Positions 28,088 to 37,375 of a stretch of 64,000 nucleotides of DNA are shown here, piece by piece. Origin of the DNA: SABI01 sp028532915 (GTDB taxonomy: Bacteria; Spirochaetota; Spirochaetia; Sphaerochaetales; Sphaerochaetaceae); assembly GCA_963677225.1 (NCBI GenBank), contig OY781923.1, positions 186,001 through 250,000 of the forward strand. Reading direction: 5' to 3'. The notes beneath the pieces are model-generated. The model was not told the origin of the DNA, made no database searches, and worked only from the letters and a program-made list of their open reading frames with translations. Numbering within the stretch: the first letter of the stretch is position 1; every line of letters starts with the position of its first letter. Position numbers and translations under genes: made by a program.

Positions 28088-28117
28088 AGTATATAGATGC
28101 ATCGGTGAGGTTGTCAA
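28088..28117 (-). promoter_or_regulatory. predicted strong promoter of rpmH-rnpA
   Basis: Minus strand TTGACA (28117-28112), 18 bp, TATACT (28093-28088); a leader of ~65-70 nt precedes rpmH. Confidence 0.6.
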
Positions 28118-28122
28118 TACGT

Positions 28123-28413
28123 TCACCTCATTGATTTTACACTAAGCCCCTTGATATCGAGTCCGGGATACTGTGTCGCTATTCTCGCCAATATTTGTTT
28201 TTTCCTCATCAAAAGCATTGAAGACCAGGCAGGATGATCGCTTTCAACTACCAGGACACTCCCTCTGATCTCAAAAATCTTCGTATGAGGCGCAATATCA
28301 GGACCGACGATCTCGACCCATTGACGCCTCATCTCGGCAACCTCATCGTCAGGGTCTATCTTCAGTCTTGAAAGAAGAATATCCAGCAGGTCTTTCAGCG
28401 GCTGTTCATCCAT
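28123..28413 (-). CDS. DciA-like protein (DUF721, replicative helicase operator)
   Basis: A 96-residue protein of the DUF721 family: MRRQWVEIVGPDIAPHTK followed by a V-L-V-V-E-S-D-H-P-A-W-S motif and an IKGLSVKSMR end. Family members (DciA) load the replicative helicase DnaB in bacteria that lack DnaC. ATG 28413 overlaps the recF stop by 8 bp; an in-frame ATG at 28434 would overlap more and lacks a ribosome site. The position after dnaA-dnaN-recF supports a replication role. Confidence 0.85.
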   Translation of the reverse strand: MDEQPLKDLLDILLSRLKIDPDDEVAEMRRQWVEIVGPDIAPHTKIFEIRGSVLVVESDHPAWSSMLLMRKKQILARIATQYPGLDIKGLSVKSMR

Positions 28414-29494
28414 GTTCAACACACTTCCCTTCATCTATATCATAGACTATTCTATCATCCGTTCCCGAGGCAAGAAAATATTGTTCATCCGGTAAAAAAG
28501 TGAAAAAAGCCTGCTCATATCCGGTAAGCTGCTGCAGAAAACGTCCCCGTTTGGTTATATCGAGTTCCAGAAGAACATCATCTATCAGAAGAACTGGGTT
28601 CTTCCCTGTCTTCTTCCGGTAAGTGTGCATCTGGGCTATTCGGAAAATGAGAGAGGCTAGCCTCAACTGTCCCGTAGATCCTTTATGTGTGAACTGGACA
28701 TGATCATCCATCATGACGAACTGATCTCTGTGTATACCTGTTACTGTCGTCTGCATCCTGATATCCCTGTCCAGATTCTCTTCCAGTCGTTCAACGATAT
28801 CCTCTTTTGTTTCACACTTTCTCCACGAAGGTCTGTAGCGGATATGGATAAGAGATGAACTGTCTGACACATCGTTGTAAAGATCGGGAAATATTTCATT
28901 GAACTCATCGACCATAGCCTTTCTCTGCTGTTGTATTCTTATTCCGACTTCGGCGATCTGCTGATTATACAATGGCAGAATCTGGATATAATTTTCTTTG
29001 ATCGCAGCATTTCTCTGCTTCAGAATGCTTTTATATCTGCGAAGATCATCAAAGAACAACGGGTCGTACATACTCATCGTCTGATCAAAAAATCGCCGGC
29101 GGTTTTCAGGAGTTCCCCGGACGAATTCTATATCATCGTGAGAAAAGACAATGCACGGGATGTTGTACATGAGTTCTTTTCTGTCTCTTATCTCTTTTCC
29201 GTCGATCCTGATTTCTCTTTTGGACGGAGTGAAGGAGAAGAATATTGTCTGATGCAGTGAATCATCCGATTCCGCGACCGCGGACAGAGAAAAATTATCA
29301 TGTCCATGTTTGCACATAATCGCGGAAACATTTGTTCTGAACGATGAACCGTAACAAAGTGTATAAAGAGCCTCAAGAAAATTTGTTTTTCCCTGACCAT
29401 TCTTTCCTACAAGGAGAATCTTCTTTGCATCAGTGGGAATAAGAGTATCTTCAAGGTTCCTGAAGTGTTTGAATCCTACAGAAAGAAATTTCAT
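28406..29494 (-). CDS. recF: DNA replication and repair protein RecF
   Basis: Helps load RecA at single-strand gaps. The 362-residue SMC-like ATPase has Walker A LVGKNGQGKTNFLEAL (~30-45), FSHDDIEFVRGTPENRRRF (~115), the STGQLRLASL signature (~265) and Walker B LLIDDVLLELD (~305). Its ATG overlaps the dnaN stop (TAATG), the classic dnaN-recF arrangement. Confidence 0.96.
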   Translation of the reverse strand: MKFLSVGFKHFRNLEDTLIPTDAKKILLVGKNGQGKTNFLEALYTLCYGSSFRTNVSAIMCKHGHDNFSLSAVAESDDSLHQTIFFSFTPSKREIRIDGKEIRDRKELMYNIPCIVFSHDDIEFVRGTPENRRRFFDQTMSMYDPLFFDDLRRYKSILKQRNAAIKENYIQILPLYNQQIAEVGIRIQQQRKAMVDEFNEIFPDLYNDVSDSSSLIHIRYRPSWRKCETKEDIVERLEENLDRDIRMQTTVTGIHRDQFVMMDDHVQFTHKGSTGQLRLASLIFRIAQMHTYRKKTGKNPVLLIDDVLLELDITKRGRFLQQLTGYEQAFFTFLPDEQYFLASGTDDRIVYDIDEGKCVEHG

Positions 29495-30594
29495 TAATCA
29501 ATCTGCATCGGCATAATGATATGGAAATAGTCCTTCTCCGGATTCGGCTTTACGCTTACTGCTTTATTTGCCTCACTGAAGCACAGATCGAACTCATTCC
29601 CGGCCATCACTCTCAGCGGACTGACAAGATAGGAATAGTTCATCGCAAGACGTACCGAAGGTCCGCTATAAGTACACGGAATGATTTCTTTTGCCTGTCC
29701 GAAATCGCTTTCTTCGCTGCTGATGGTAACAAACCCGTCTTCAATGTCCAAATATATTCTTTTTGCCTTGTTCTCAACCAGAAGGGAGACTCTCTTGAGA
29801 GCTTCATTCATCTTTTTGATATCAATCGTGCAAATGTTGGGCTGTTTGGCAGGAATGACTCTGCGGTAGTTGGGGAACTGACCTTTAATGAGAGTCGAAT
29901 ACATGAACTGGCTGCCGAAAGATGCGAATATTATTGAATCAGTAATGGAAATTGATATTTCTCCTTCACCTGTTCCACCTTTTTTGAGCAGTGAAAGAAA
30001 TTTGGCAGGAATGATTATCGGTGCAAATTCAGGAAAAGACTGTTCGAAAGTACGTTCGATCAGTGAAAGCCTTCTTCCGTCGGTGGCAACCATGTTCAAT
30101 GTCATGTTCTGCTGTTCAAGATAGACACCGTTCATGAAATATCTTGTTTCATCGTCACTTATCGCAAATATGGTCTGATCGATCATCTCAAACAGGTCTT
30201 TCTGACTTACGGAGAAGAATTCTTTTGATGAGCTCTCAAGTTCGGGGAACTTGTCAGAGCTGATGGTCCGCAGGGAGAAATCTATCGATTTGTTCTGAGG
30301 ATGAATGAATAGCTTTTCACCGATCTCTTCGAAGATGATATGTTCATCAGGCAATGCTCTAAGAATTCCGAGAAACTTGTCTGCAAAAACTGTAGTGGAG
30401 CCTTCTTCGATTGTCTCGACTTCGATTGTTGTTGTAAAGCCGATCTTCTGGTCGGTAGCTTTGATAGTCAGCTGGTTATCACTTGTTTCGAGCAGAACGT
30501 TCGATACGATGGATAACGTGTTTCTTTGGCTGGTGAAATCCAGAGCTAAGACAATCTCTTTCAATAAGCTATTTTTCGGGCAGACGAACTTCAT
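29494..30594 (-). CDS. dnaN: DNA polymerase III beta subunit (sliding clamp)
   Basis: Ring-shaped processivity clamp. The 366 residues follow the three-domain clamp pattern with TDGRRLSLIE (~170) and end in HIIMPMQID, close to the conserved PMR/L terminus. The gene is preceded by TAGGAGT 6 bp before the ATG and by a promoter whose spacer contains a DnaA-box-like sequence. Its end overlaps recF. Confidence 0.97.
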   Translation of the reverse strand: MKFVCPKNSLLKEIVLALDFTSQRNTLSIVSNVLLETSDNQLTIKATDQKIGFTTTIEVETIEEGSTTVFADKFLGILRALPDEHIIFEEIGEKLFIHPQNKSIDFSLRTISSDKFPELESSSKEFFSVSQKDLFEMIDQTIFAISDDETRYFMNGVYLEQQNMTLNMVATDGRRLSLIERTFEQSFPEFAPIIIPAKFLSLLKKGGTGEGEISISITDSIIFASFGSQFMYSTLIKGQFPNYRRVIPAKQPNICTIDIKKMNEALKRVSLLVENKAKRIYLDIEDGFVTISSEESDFGQAKEIIPCTYSGPSVRLAMNYSYLVSPLRVMAGNEFDLCFSEANKAVSVKPNPEKDYFHIIMPMQID

Positions 30595-30618
30595 CTTGTT
30601 ACTCCTATTTTTATTATA

Positions 30619-30818
30619 ATACTATAACAGTCGTAGTAATAGTATCGTGTATACTGTGGAAAACCTCAATAATTCTTTATGTAATAAATGCATAAAAAAT
30701 TACAAGTTGTGGATTACACGGGGAGTTTCTCCACATTCTTTCCACCGTTATCCACAATGTAAATTAATTTTTTTCAGTTATCAACAATATATCATCATTT
30801 TTTACACAACTTGTTAGA
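30619..30818. other. candidate oriC: DnaA-box cluster between dnaA and dnaN
   Basis: A 200-bp AT-rich spacer with one perfect box TTATCCACA (30748-30756), one-mismatch boxes at 30727-30735 (TTCTCCACA), 30778-30786 (TTATCAACA), 30708-30716 and 30655-30663 (both reverse), and a two-mismatch TTTTACACA at 30800-30808. The right-hand four are co-oriented. Genes mostly point away from the dnaA/gyrB area, as expected near an origin. The two-box cluster at 21 kb is a rival or accessory site. Confidence 0.7.
30641..30669 (-). promoter_or_regulatory. predicted dnaN promoter with a DnaA box in the spacer
   Basis: Minus strand TTGAGG (30669-30664), 17 bp, GATACT (30646-30641). The spacer begins with TTTTCCACA, a one-mismatch DnaA box, suggesting direct DnaA control of dnaN. 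Confidence 0.5.
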
Positions 30819-32222
30819 TTATGATTCTCTCTTGTAATTCTGAACCTGACGGATGAGATTCTGGATCGAATTGCTCATTGCAATGTCATTTTTGATCATC
30901 GCTTCAACACGCTGTACCGAGTGCATTACAGTCGTGTGATCCCTTCCTCCGAACTCATATCCTATCTCCGTCGTGGAATAATCGGTAATAGAGCGGGCGA
31001 TATACATGGCGATCTGACGCGGCAGAACCACAGATTTGGTCCTCTTCTTTCCTTTGATATCATATACGGAGATGTTGAAATAATCGGATACGACACGGAT
31101 GATGGAATCGACGGACATTGTCTGATCTTTCGACAGAGAATAGGTACTCCGCAGCTGTTCCCGGGCTATATCGAGGGTTATCTCTTTGTTCAGCAGATTG
31201 CTGTAAGCTATCAGTTTTGTCAGAGAAGCTTCCAGGTCTCTTACGTTCGTATTCACACTCTTACTTATATATTCGAGTACATCACTTGCGATATGACAGG
31301 TTTTGATCTCGCATTTCTTTCTCAGAATCGCCAGTCTCGTTTCAAATGATGGAGGCTGCAGATCGACGTTAATCCCCCGTGTAAAGCGGTTTTTAAGGCG
31401 GTCAGTGATATCCTGAAGTTCGTTTATCGGACGGTCACAGGTGAATACAAGCTGCTTATTCGATTCGAACAGATTGTTGAATATGTGGAACATTTCTTCC
31501 TGGGTGGATTCTTTGCGCTGCAGAAAGTGTATGTCATCGATGAGAAGCACATCGGCCTTTCTATATTTGTTTCTGAACTGGGGAGTCTTCTTTTCTCCTA
31601 TTGCCATGATGAACTCATTGGTGAACATCTCGGCAGTCACGTAGATCACCTGAAGTTCAGGCGTGTTTTCCTGAATATAATTCCCGATTGACTGGATCAG
31701 GTGAGTCTTCCCCAATCCTACACCGCCGTATATCAGACAGGGGTTGTATGAGACGCCGGGATTCTTTGCGATCGCCATGCTTACATTGTAGGCGAAAGCA
31801 CTGTTCTCACCTACAACGAAATTGTCGAAATGATAAGCAGAATTTATATTGGGATCATTCGGTTTTTTCTGAGCCTTGGGCATGACAGCCTTGGAAAACT
31901 CGGCGTTAACAGCAGACTGTTTCGGTTCTTTGGGCTGATGAACGGCTTCACTGGTTTCTTCCTGTTGTTTCAATATGATCTCGACACTGATCTTCTCTCC
32001 TGTAAGTTCTTCCAATATAGAGAGAAAACTGTTCATATACTGATTTTGAATATAGTCACGGATAAATAGTGAAGGAACTGATAACACCACTTTGTGATCA
32101 GCCGATTCGACATATGAGATCCTGTGCAGCCATGTTACACATTCTTGTTCTGGTAATGATGATTCCATTCTAGAAATCACTTCCTGCCAGAACGGATAAT
32201 AGTTCCATTTTTGTTGTAGCAT
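30819..32222 (-). CDS. dnaA: chromosomal replication initiator protein
   Basis: AAA+ initiator that opens the origin. The 467-residue product has a short domain I (PFWQEVISRM...), a variable linker, Walker A GGVGLGKTHL (~168), Walker B VLLIDDIHFL (~230), and the C-terminal DNA-binding domain with GYEFGGRDHTTVMH (~430). I start it at ATG 32222 (MLQQKW), since a TTGCCA-17-TATTAT promoter ends 7 bp upstream; earlier in-frame starts at 32228 and 32273 would lie in or before that promoter. No Shine-Dalgarno is present. Divergent from gyrB. Confidence 0.97.
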   Translation of the reverse strand: MLQQKWNYYPFWQEVISRMESSLPEQECVTWLHRISYVESADHKVVLSVPSLFIRDYIQNQYMNSFLSILEELTGEKISVEIILKQQEETSEAVHQPKEPKQSAVNAEFSKAVMPKAQKKPNDPNINSAYHFDNFVVGENSAFAYNVSMAIAKNPGVSYNPCLIYGGVGLGKTHLIQSIGNYIQENTPELQVIYVTAEMFTNEFIMAIGEKKTPQFRNKYRKADVLLIDDIHFLQRKESTQEEMFHIFNNLFESNKQLVFTCDRPINELQDITDRLKNRFTRGINVDLQPPSFETRLAILRKKCEIKTCHIASDVLEYISKSVNTNVRDLEASLTKLIAYSNLLNKEITLDIAREQLRSTYSLSKDQTMSVDSIIRVVSDYFNISVYDIKGKKRTKSVVLPRQIAMYIARSITDYSTTEIGYEFGGRDHTTVMHSVQRVEAMIKNDIAMSNSIQNLIRQVQNYKRES

Positions 32223-32229
32223 GGTCATT

Positions 32230-32258
32230 ATAATAGCCCAGCCAATGGCGATTGGCAA
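32230..32258 (-). promoter_or_regulatory. predicted leaderless promoter of dnaA
   Basis: Minus strand TTGCCA (32258-32253), 17 bp, TATTAT (32235-32230), 7 bp to ATG 32222. Confidence 0.6.
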
Positions 32259-32353
32259 GGTATTGGGCCACAAGTATATGAGCGGAGAATTAAAGTATGT
32301 TTAAATTACTATAATATAAAGAAATATCATATTCCTAAAATACCTTTCACCCC

Positions 32354-32382
32354 TTTACATTACCACTAAAAGATGGTATTCT
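32354..32382 (+). promoter_or_regulatory. predicted gyrB promoter
   Basis: TTTACA (32354-32359), 17 bp, TATTCT (32377-32382). About 35 nt of leader include AAGGA (32410-32414) 9 bp before the ATG, so this gene has an ordinary leader, unlike its divergent neighbour dnaA. Confidence 0.55.
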
Positions 32383-32423
32383 GATAAGGTATTCAATTTT
32401 TTATCATATAAGGATATAGTGAT

Positions 32424-34406
32424 ATGGAAAATAGCATTTTGGAAGGGGTGCCAAGCGGTACTGCGTCTACTCATGAGCAGGCATCTAGTGCAAAAAATTC
32501 GAGTTCATACACCGCTAGTAATATTCAGGTTCTCAAGGGGCTGGAGGCTGTCAGAAAACGGCCCGGAATGTATATAGGCTCAACAGGTCCTGAAGGGCTG
32601 CACCACCTTGTCTACGAGGTAGTAGATAACAGTATCGATGAAGCAATGGCAGGGTATTGTGATACGATACATGTAACAATAGAAAAAGATAATATCATAA
32701 GGGTTGAAGATAACGGACGGGGAATACCTACAGAGCCTCACCCTCTTGAAAAAATAAGTTCTCTGGAGGTCGTTCTTACCCAGCTGCACGCCGGAGGTAA
32801 ATTTGATAACAATACCTATAAGGTTTCCGGAGGACTTCACGGTGTCGGTGTCTCTGTCGTGAATGCCCTTTCCGAATGGCTGGAGGTCACGGTTCACAGA
32901 GATCCGTCAATATTCTACCAGGAATACAAGAAGGGCGTTCCTGTAGCGCCTGTATCCACTGTCGGAGAGACCGGAAGAACAGGAACTGCGGTACGGTTTA
33001 AATTCGACCCTTCGATCATCGATGCGACCGAATACAGTTACCGCGTTCTTACCGAACGATTCAGAGAGCTGGCTTTTCTCAATAAAGGAATAAAGATCTC
33101 AATCGCGGATGAAAGAGGTGAAGAGAGAAAATTCACAGAATTTCACTTCGAGGGAGGAATCCGTTCCTTCATTCAGCATTTGAATGAATCGAAAAAGACC
33201 GTTCATCCTGATCCTGTTTATTTTGAAGGCGAACGTGACAATGTCAAAGTCGAAATCTCTTTGCAGTATAACGACCGGTATGATGAAGTGTTGTTCACTT
33301 TCGTCAATAATATAAACACGAGAGAAGGCGGTACTCATCTGGCAGGGTTCAGATCAGGGCTTACCAGAGTTATGAACGAACAGCTTAAAAAGTCGAAATT
33401 ATCAAAAAAATTCGGAGAATCTCTGGCAGGTGATGATTTAAGAGAAGGTCTCACAGCTGTGATTTCCATAAAAATCCCTAATCCCCAGTTCGAGGGACAG
33501 ACTAAGATGAAACTTGGAAATCCCGGAGTTCAGGGTATAGTCGCATCATTGATGTATGAGAAGCTGAACAACTTCTTTGACGAATATCCTGCTGTGATCG
33601 AGGCTATTTTGGATAAGGCTATTCTTGCCGCAAAAGCCCGGTTCGCAGCCCGTGATGCACGGATGAGAATCCGTAAGACCAGTGAGGGGGTGAGTCTTCC
33701 CGGAAAGCTGGCTGATTGCGCTGAAAAGGATCCTGCAAAATGTGAAATCTTCATCGTTGAGGGAGATTCGGCCGGAGGCAGTGCAAAGCAGGGCCGTGAC
33801 AGACAGTCTCAGGCAATTCTGCCGTTATGGGGGAAGATGCTGAACGTGGAGAAGGCGAGAGAGGAGAAGGTTCTCGGAAACGAAAAGCTTCAGCCGGTAA
33901 TCGCCTCACTCGGTGCGGGGCTGGGTGCTCACTTCGATGTGTCGAAAGCACGTTACCATAAAGTAATCATCATGGCAGATGCCGATGTAGACGGATCGCA
34001 TATCAGAACACTGCTGCTTACCTTCTTTTTCAGGTATATGAGAGATCTCATCGAAGAAGGATATGTCTATTTCGCGATGCCTCCTTTATATAAGATAACC
34101 ATCGGGAAAAAATTCTTCTATGCATTCGATGAGGAAGCAAGAAAGCAGATTCTGGAGGAGAACACCAAAGATGGTGCAGATATCTCGAAGATCCCTATTC
34201 AGCGTTATAAAGGTCTGGGAGAAATGAATCCTGACCAGTTATGGGAGACAACAATGAATCCCGACACCAGGTCTCTTACACAGGTGACGCTGGAAGATGC
34301 CGTGGAGGCTGATCAGGTCTTCAGCATGCTGATGGGTGAGGAAGTCGAACCAAGAAAGAAATTCATCGAAGAGAACGCTATTTACGTCTCTAATCTCGAT
34401 GTGTAG
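32424..34406 (+). CDS. gyrB: DNA gyrase subunit B
   Basis: ATPase subunit of gyrase. The 660-residue protein has the GHKL ATP site (VDNSIDEA, EDNGRGIP, GGLHGVG), and the TOPRIM domain with EGDSAGGSAKQGRDR and ADADVDGSH, ending in the QRYKGLGEMNP-type segment. The first ~30 residues are a Ser/Thr-rich extension not found in E. coli. It has no E. coli-type ~165-residue insert. It is followed 16 bp later by gyrA. Confidence 0.97.
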   Translation: MENSILEGVPSGTASTHEQASSAKNSSSYTASNIQVLKGLEAVRKRPGMYIGSTGPEGLHHLVYEVVDNSIDEAMAGYCDTIHVTIEKDNIIRVEDNGRGIPTEPHPLEKISSLEVVLTQLHAGGKFDNNTYKVSGGLHGVGVSVVNALSEWLEVTVHRDPSIFYQEYKKGVPVAPVSTVGETGRTGTAVRFKFDPSIIDATEYSYRVLTERFRELAFLNKGIKISIADERGEERKFTEFHFEGGIRSFIQHLNESKKTVHPDPVYFEGERDNVKVEISLQYNDRYDEVLFTFVNNINTREGGTHLAGFRSGLTRVMNEQLKKSKLSKKFGESLAGDDLREGLTAVISIKIPNPQFEGQTKMKLGNPGVQGIVASLMYEKLNNFFDEYPAVIEAILDKAILAAKARFAARDARMRIRKTSEGVSLPGKLADCAEKDPAKCEIFIVEGDSAGGSAKQGRDRQSQAILPLWGKMLNVEKAREEKVLGNEKLQPVIASLGAGLGAHFDVSKARYHKVIIMADADVDGSHIRTLLLTFFFRYMRDLIEEGYVYFAMPPLYKITIGKKFFYAFDEEARKQILEENTKDGADISKIPIQRYKGLGEMNPDQLWETTMNPDTRSLTQVTLEDAVEADQVFSMLMGEEVEPRKKFIEENAIYVSNLDV

Positions 34407-34422
34407 ATAAGGAATTCAGTAA

Positions 34423-36891
34423 ATGATTGAGACAACACAAAATATAATCAAAGCTAACGTTGCAGATGAGATGAGAGTTTCTTATTTGAATTATGCAATG
34501 AGTGTTATTGTTTCCCGTGCATTACCGGATGTCCGGGACGGATTGAAACCGGTTCACCGGCGGATTCTGTATGATATGCATGAAATGGGACTCCGTTATA
34601 ACACACCTTTCAAGAAGGCTGCAAGAATCGTCGGAGATGTTCTCGGTAAGTATCATCCGCACGGAGATGCATCAGTTTATGATGCTCTTGTACGTCTTGC
34701 GCAGGATTTCTCACTCAGGTATCCGGCAGTGTTCCCGCAGGGAAACTTCGGGTCGATCGATGGTGATCCTGCAGCTGCTATGAGATATACGGAAGCGAAG
34801 ATGTCGAGAATCGGAGAGGAGATGCTTGCCGATATCCAGAAAGAGACAGTGGACTTCGGACCAAACTATGATGATTCACTCACGGAACCGACGGTTCTTC
34901 CTGCAGCGATCCCCTTTCTCCTGGCTAACGGAAGCAGCGGTATCGCTGTCGGTATGGCGACGAACATGGCTCCTCATAATCTTACAGAGATATGTCAGGG
35001 AATTGCCGCATATATCGATAATCCCGAGATCACTCTGATGGAGATGATGGAATACATCAAAGGTCCGGATTTTCCTACCCGGGGAATGATCTGCGGGCGT
35101 GCGGGAATCCTGAGTGCTTTTGAGACAGGAAGAGGAAAGGTTGTAATCCGCGGGAAATACGAGATTGAGACAACGAAATCAGGGAAGAACCAGATTATAT
35201 TCACTGAACTCCCCTATCAGGTTAACAAGGCGGATCTCGTGAAGAAGATCGCCGAAGTCAAGAAGACCCTTATTCCTGGAATCAGCGAAGTGAGGGATGA
35301 ATCTGACAGGGATGGTATCCGCCTGGTCATCGAGCTTAAAAAGAGCGCAGTTCCCTCGGTTGTCGTCAATAAACTGTTTGTACGTACTCCACTGCAGACT
35401 AATTTCAATGTGAACAATCTTGCTCTGGTAAATGGAAGACCGAAGCAGCTGGGACTTCTTGATATGATCTTCCATTATGTCAATCATAGAGCTGAAGTCG
35501 TTGAGCGAAGGACAAGATATGATCTGCGCAAAGCGGAAGAACGCGCACATGTCCTTCTGGGCCTGAAGATCGGTCTTGATAACATCGATGAGGTCATCGC
35601 GATCATCAAAGAGGCGAAAGATAACAGCACAGCGATTGAAAAATTGATGGATCGCTTTAATCTGTCGAAGATTCAGGGACAGGCAATCATTGATATGAAA
35701 CTCGGAAGACTGAGTCAGCTTGAGACTTCCAAGATCCTTGAAGAATTGGAAGATTTGAATAATAAAATTATATATTATAAAGAATTATTGGCTGATAAAG
35801 CTAAAATCCTGCAGGTTGTAAAAACCGAGATTCTCGAAATTGAGGCTAAGTATGGTGATAAAAGAAGAACCGAGATTTCTAATTATGAACTGACAGGAAT
35901 GGTCGATGAAGATTTCATCAAAGAAGAGGATGTTGTAGTGATTATGACATCTAAAGGCTTTGTAAAGCGGCTGCCCGTAGAAGAGTACAGAACACAAGGC
36001 AGGGGTGGAAAAGGTGTAAGAGCCGCCACCTTACGAGATGAAGATCTTATCGAGCATGTCTTTGTGGCATCGACTCATGATCACGTTCTGGCAGTATCAA
36101 GTATCGGTAAAGCCTACTGGATCAAGGTTCATGAAATCGAAATCGGAAGCAAGACTTCAAAAGGTGAAAGCATCAGAAAGACCCTCCCTCTGGAGGATGG
36201 TGAGGAAATCACTTCATTCACTCCATTCAGAGATTTCGATGAAGATACCTATCTGTTTATGGTGACAAAAGAGGGTGTTGCCAAACAAGTCAACCTCCCC
36301 TTGTTTAGAAATGCCAAAAAGCGAGGTATAACAGCAATAATCCTAGATGAGGGCGATGTTCTTCATTCTTGTGTTCTGGTAAATGAAAATGATGACTGCA
36401 TGATCGTCACCAGACATGGAAAAGGACTCAGATTCAACAGTTCCGATGTCAGAGCGATGGGCCGTTCATCCAGAGGTGTACGTGGTATACGACTTATCGA
36501 AGATGACCAGGTTGCAGGTCTGCTGAAGGTTGATGACGATAAACGTATCCTGCTGATCACAGAGAATGGACAGGGTAAGCAGATAACCTTTGATTCTTTC
36601 CGCCCTCATGGAAGAGGTACGATGGGTCAGAAGATCTACACGTTCCGTGAGAAGACTGGATATATAGTAAGAGCTCTGTCGGTCAATGATGACAACGACA
36701 TTGTGATTATTACTACACTCGGTCAGTCCATAAGAATTCCGGTTGCAACTATTTCTATTCAGGGAGCATACGCTTCAGGTGTAGTGATCGCCAAACTAAA
36801 AAAAGGAGATTCTATTCAGGCTCTTGCAGTTGCCGATGCAGATGATGCTGAAGAGGAAACGGACGAAGAGACTTCAGATGATAGTGAATAG
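34423..36891 (+). CDS. gyrA: DNA gyrase subunit A
   Basis: Breakage-reunion subunit. The 822 residues include the catalytic tyrosine in [10 protein letters not shown] (~125), the winged-helix region [17 protein letters not shown], and a C-terminal six-bladed domain that begins with the gyrase-specific GyrA box QGRGGKG (~527), which separates it from ParC. The residue matching E. coli Ser83 is Ala. The C-terminus is acidic. AAGGA lies upstream of the ATG. A hairpin terminator follows. Confidence 0.97.
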   Translation: MIETTQNIIKANVADEMRVSYLNYAMSVIVSRALPDVRDGLKPVHRRILYDMHEMGLRYNTPFKKAARIVGDVLGKYHPHGDASVYDALVRLAQDFSLRYPAVFPQGNFGSIDGDPAAAMRYTEAKMSRIGEEMLADIQKETVDFGPNYDDSLTEPTVLPAAIPFLLANGSSGIAVGMATNMAPHNLTEICQGIAAYIDNPEITLMEMMEYIKGPDFPTRGMICGRAGILSAFETGRGKVVIRGKYEIETTKSGKNQIIFTELPYQVNKADLVKKIAEVKKTLIPGISEVRDESDRDGIRLVIELKKSAVPSVVVNKLFVRTPLQTNFNVNNLALVNGRPKQLGLLDMIFHYVNHRAEVVERRTRYDLRKAEERAHVLLGLKIGLDNIDEVIAIIKEAKDNSTAIEKLMDRFNLSKIQGQAIIDMKLGRLSQLETSKILEELEDLNNKIIYYKELLADKAKILQVVKTEILEIEAKYGDKRRTEISNYELTGMVDEDFIKEEDVVVIMTSKGFVKRLPVEEYRTQGRGGKGVRAATLRDEDLIEHVFVASTHDHVLAVSSIGKAYWIKVHEIEIGSKTSKGESIRKTLPLEDGEEITSFTPFRDFDEDTYLFMVTKEGVAKQVNLPLFRNAKKRGITAIILDEGDVLHSCVLVNENDDCMIVTRHGKGLRFNSSDVRAMGRSSRGVRGIRLIEDDQVAGLLKVDDDKRILLITENGQGKQITFDSFRPHGRGTMGQKIYTFREKTGYIVRALSVNDDNDIVIITTLGQSIRIPVATISIQGAYASGVVIAKLKKGDSIQALAVADADDAEEETDEETSDDSE

Positions 36892-36910
36892 AAAAAGATA
36901 TGTATAACAG

Positions 36911-36936
36911 CAGCCGTCCGAAATCTCGGGCGGCTG
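36911..36936 (+). terminator. hairpin after gyrA
   Basis: CAGCCGTCCG (36911-36920) pairs with CGGGCGGCTG (36927-36936) around a 6-nt loop, followed by a short TATTGTTT tract; likely terminator of gyrBA. Confidence 0.6.
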
Positions 36937-36939
36937 TAT

Positions 36940-36955
36940 TGTTTCACGTGAAACA
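36940..36955. promoter_or_regulatory. parS: parS site 1 (perfect)
   Basis: TGTTTCACGTGAAACA, the exact 16-bp consensus centromere bound by ParB, 436 bp upstream of parA. Confidence 0.95.
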
Positions 36956-36972
36956 TTGTTTGCTTAGGAAAT

Positions 36973-37008
36973 AAAAAACCACCTTTCGGAAAGAAGGTGG
37001 TTTTTTTT
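36973..37008. terminator. bidirectional terminator between the two parS sites
   Basis: AACCACCTT (36977-36985) pairs with AAGGTGGTT (36994-37002), with an A-run on the left and eight Ts on the right, so it can stop transcription of both gyrA (+) and nfu (-). Confidence 0.85.
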
Positions 37009-37010
37009 AA

Positions 37011-37026
37011 TGTTTCACGTGAAACG
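37011..37026. promoter_or_regulatory. parS: parS site 2 (one mismatch)
   Basis: TGTTTCACGTGAAACG, 15 of 16 bases of the consensus, 71 bp from site 1 and 13 bp from the nfu stop codon. Confidence 0.92.
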
Positions 37027-37038
37027 TGAAAGAACTGC

Positions 37039-37266
37039 TTATAGCTCGTTTTCGTTGATGATTACAAGATTGGGATCAACAACACTTCTGATATAACGTT
37101 CGACACCATTTTTCAAAGTCATCTGACTCATCGGGCAACCAGCACATGAGCCAACCAAACGAACAACAACTTCGTTACCGTTCATACTGACAAATTCAAT
37201 ATCTCCACCGTCATTCTGCAAGTCGGGTCTAATATCTTCAAGGGCAGATTTTACTTTATCTAACAT
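37039..37266 (-). CDS. NifU-like C-terminal domain Fe-S scaffold protein (Nfu)
   Basis: A 75-residue Nfu domain: VKSALEDIRPDLQNDGGDIEFV and the cluster-binding CxxC in GSCAGCPMSQMTL. Nfu proteins carry 4Fe-4S clusters to apo-enzymes. The start at 37266 is set by GGAGG 8 bp upstream; longer in-frame starts run through the promoter of parA. Divergent from parA. Confidence 0.93.
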   Translation of the reverse strand: MLDKVKSALEDIRPDLQNDGGDIEFVSMNGNEVVVRLVGSCAGCPMSQMTLKNGVERYIRSVVDPNLVIINENEL

Positions 37267-37296
37267 AGGATAATCCTCCATATAAGTTCTTTGTAT

Positions 37297-37325
37297 AATG
37301 TACTGTTTAGATAAATGATGGTCAA
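37297..37325 (-). promoter_or_regulatory. predicted nfu promoter
   Basis: Minus strand TTGACC (37325-37320), 17 bp, TACATT (37302-37297), with a ~25-30-nt leader carrying GGAGG. Confidence 0.6.
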
Positions 37326-37340
37326 TACCTCGATTGATTG

Positions 37341-37369
37341 GTGACAAGTGAAGAAACTTTCGATATAGT
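37341..37369 (+). promoter_or_regulatory. predicted leaderless promoter of parA
   Basis: GTGACA (37341-37346, one base from TTGACA), 17 bp, TATAGT (37364-37369), then 6 bp to ATG 37376. Confidence 0.65.
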
Positions 37370-37375
37370 AATGAT

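Noticed and set aside
32274..32423. Origin in the dnaA-gyrB spacer
   Set aside because: AT-rich, but I find no good DnaA box there; the dnaA-dnaN spacer and the 21-kb region have them.
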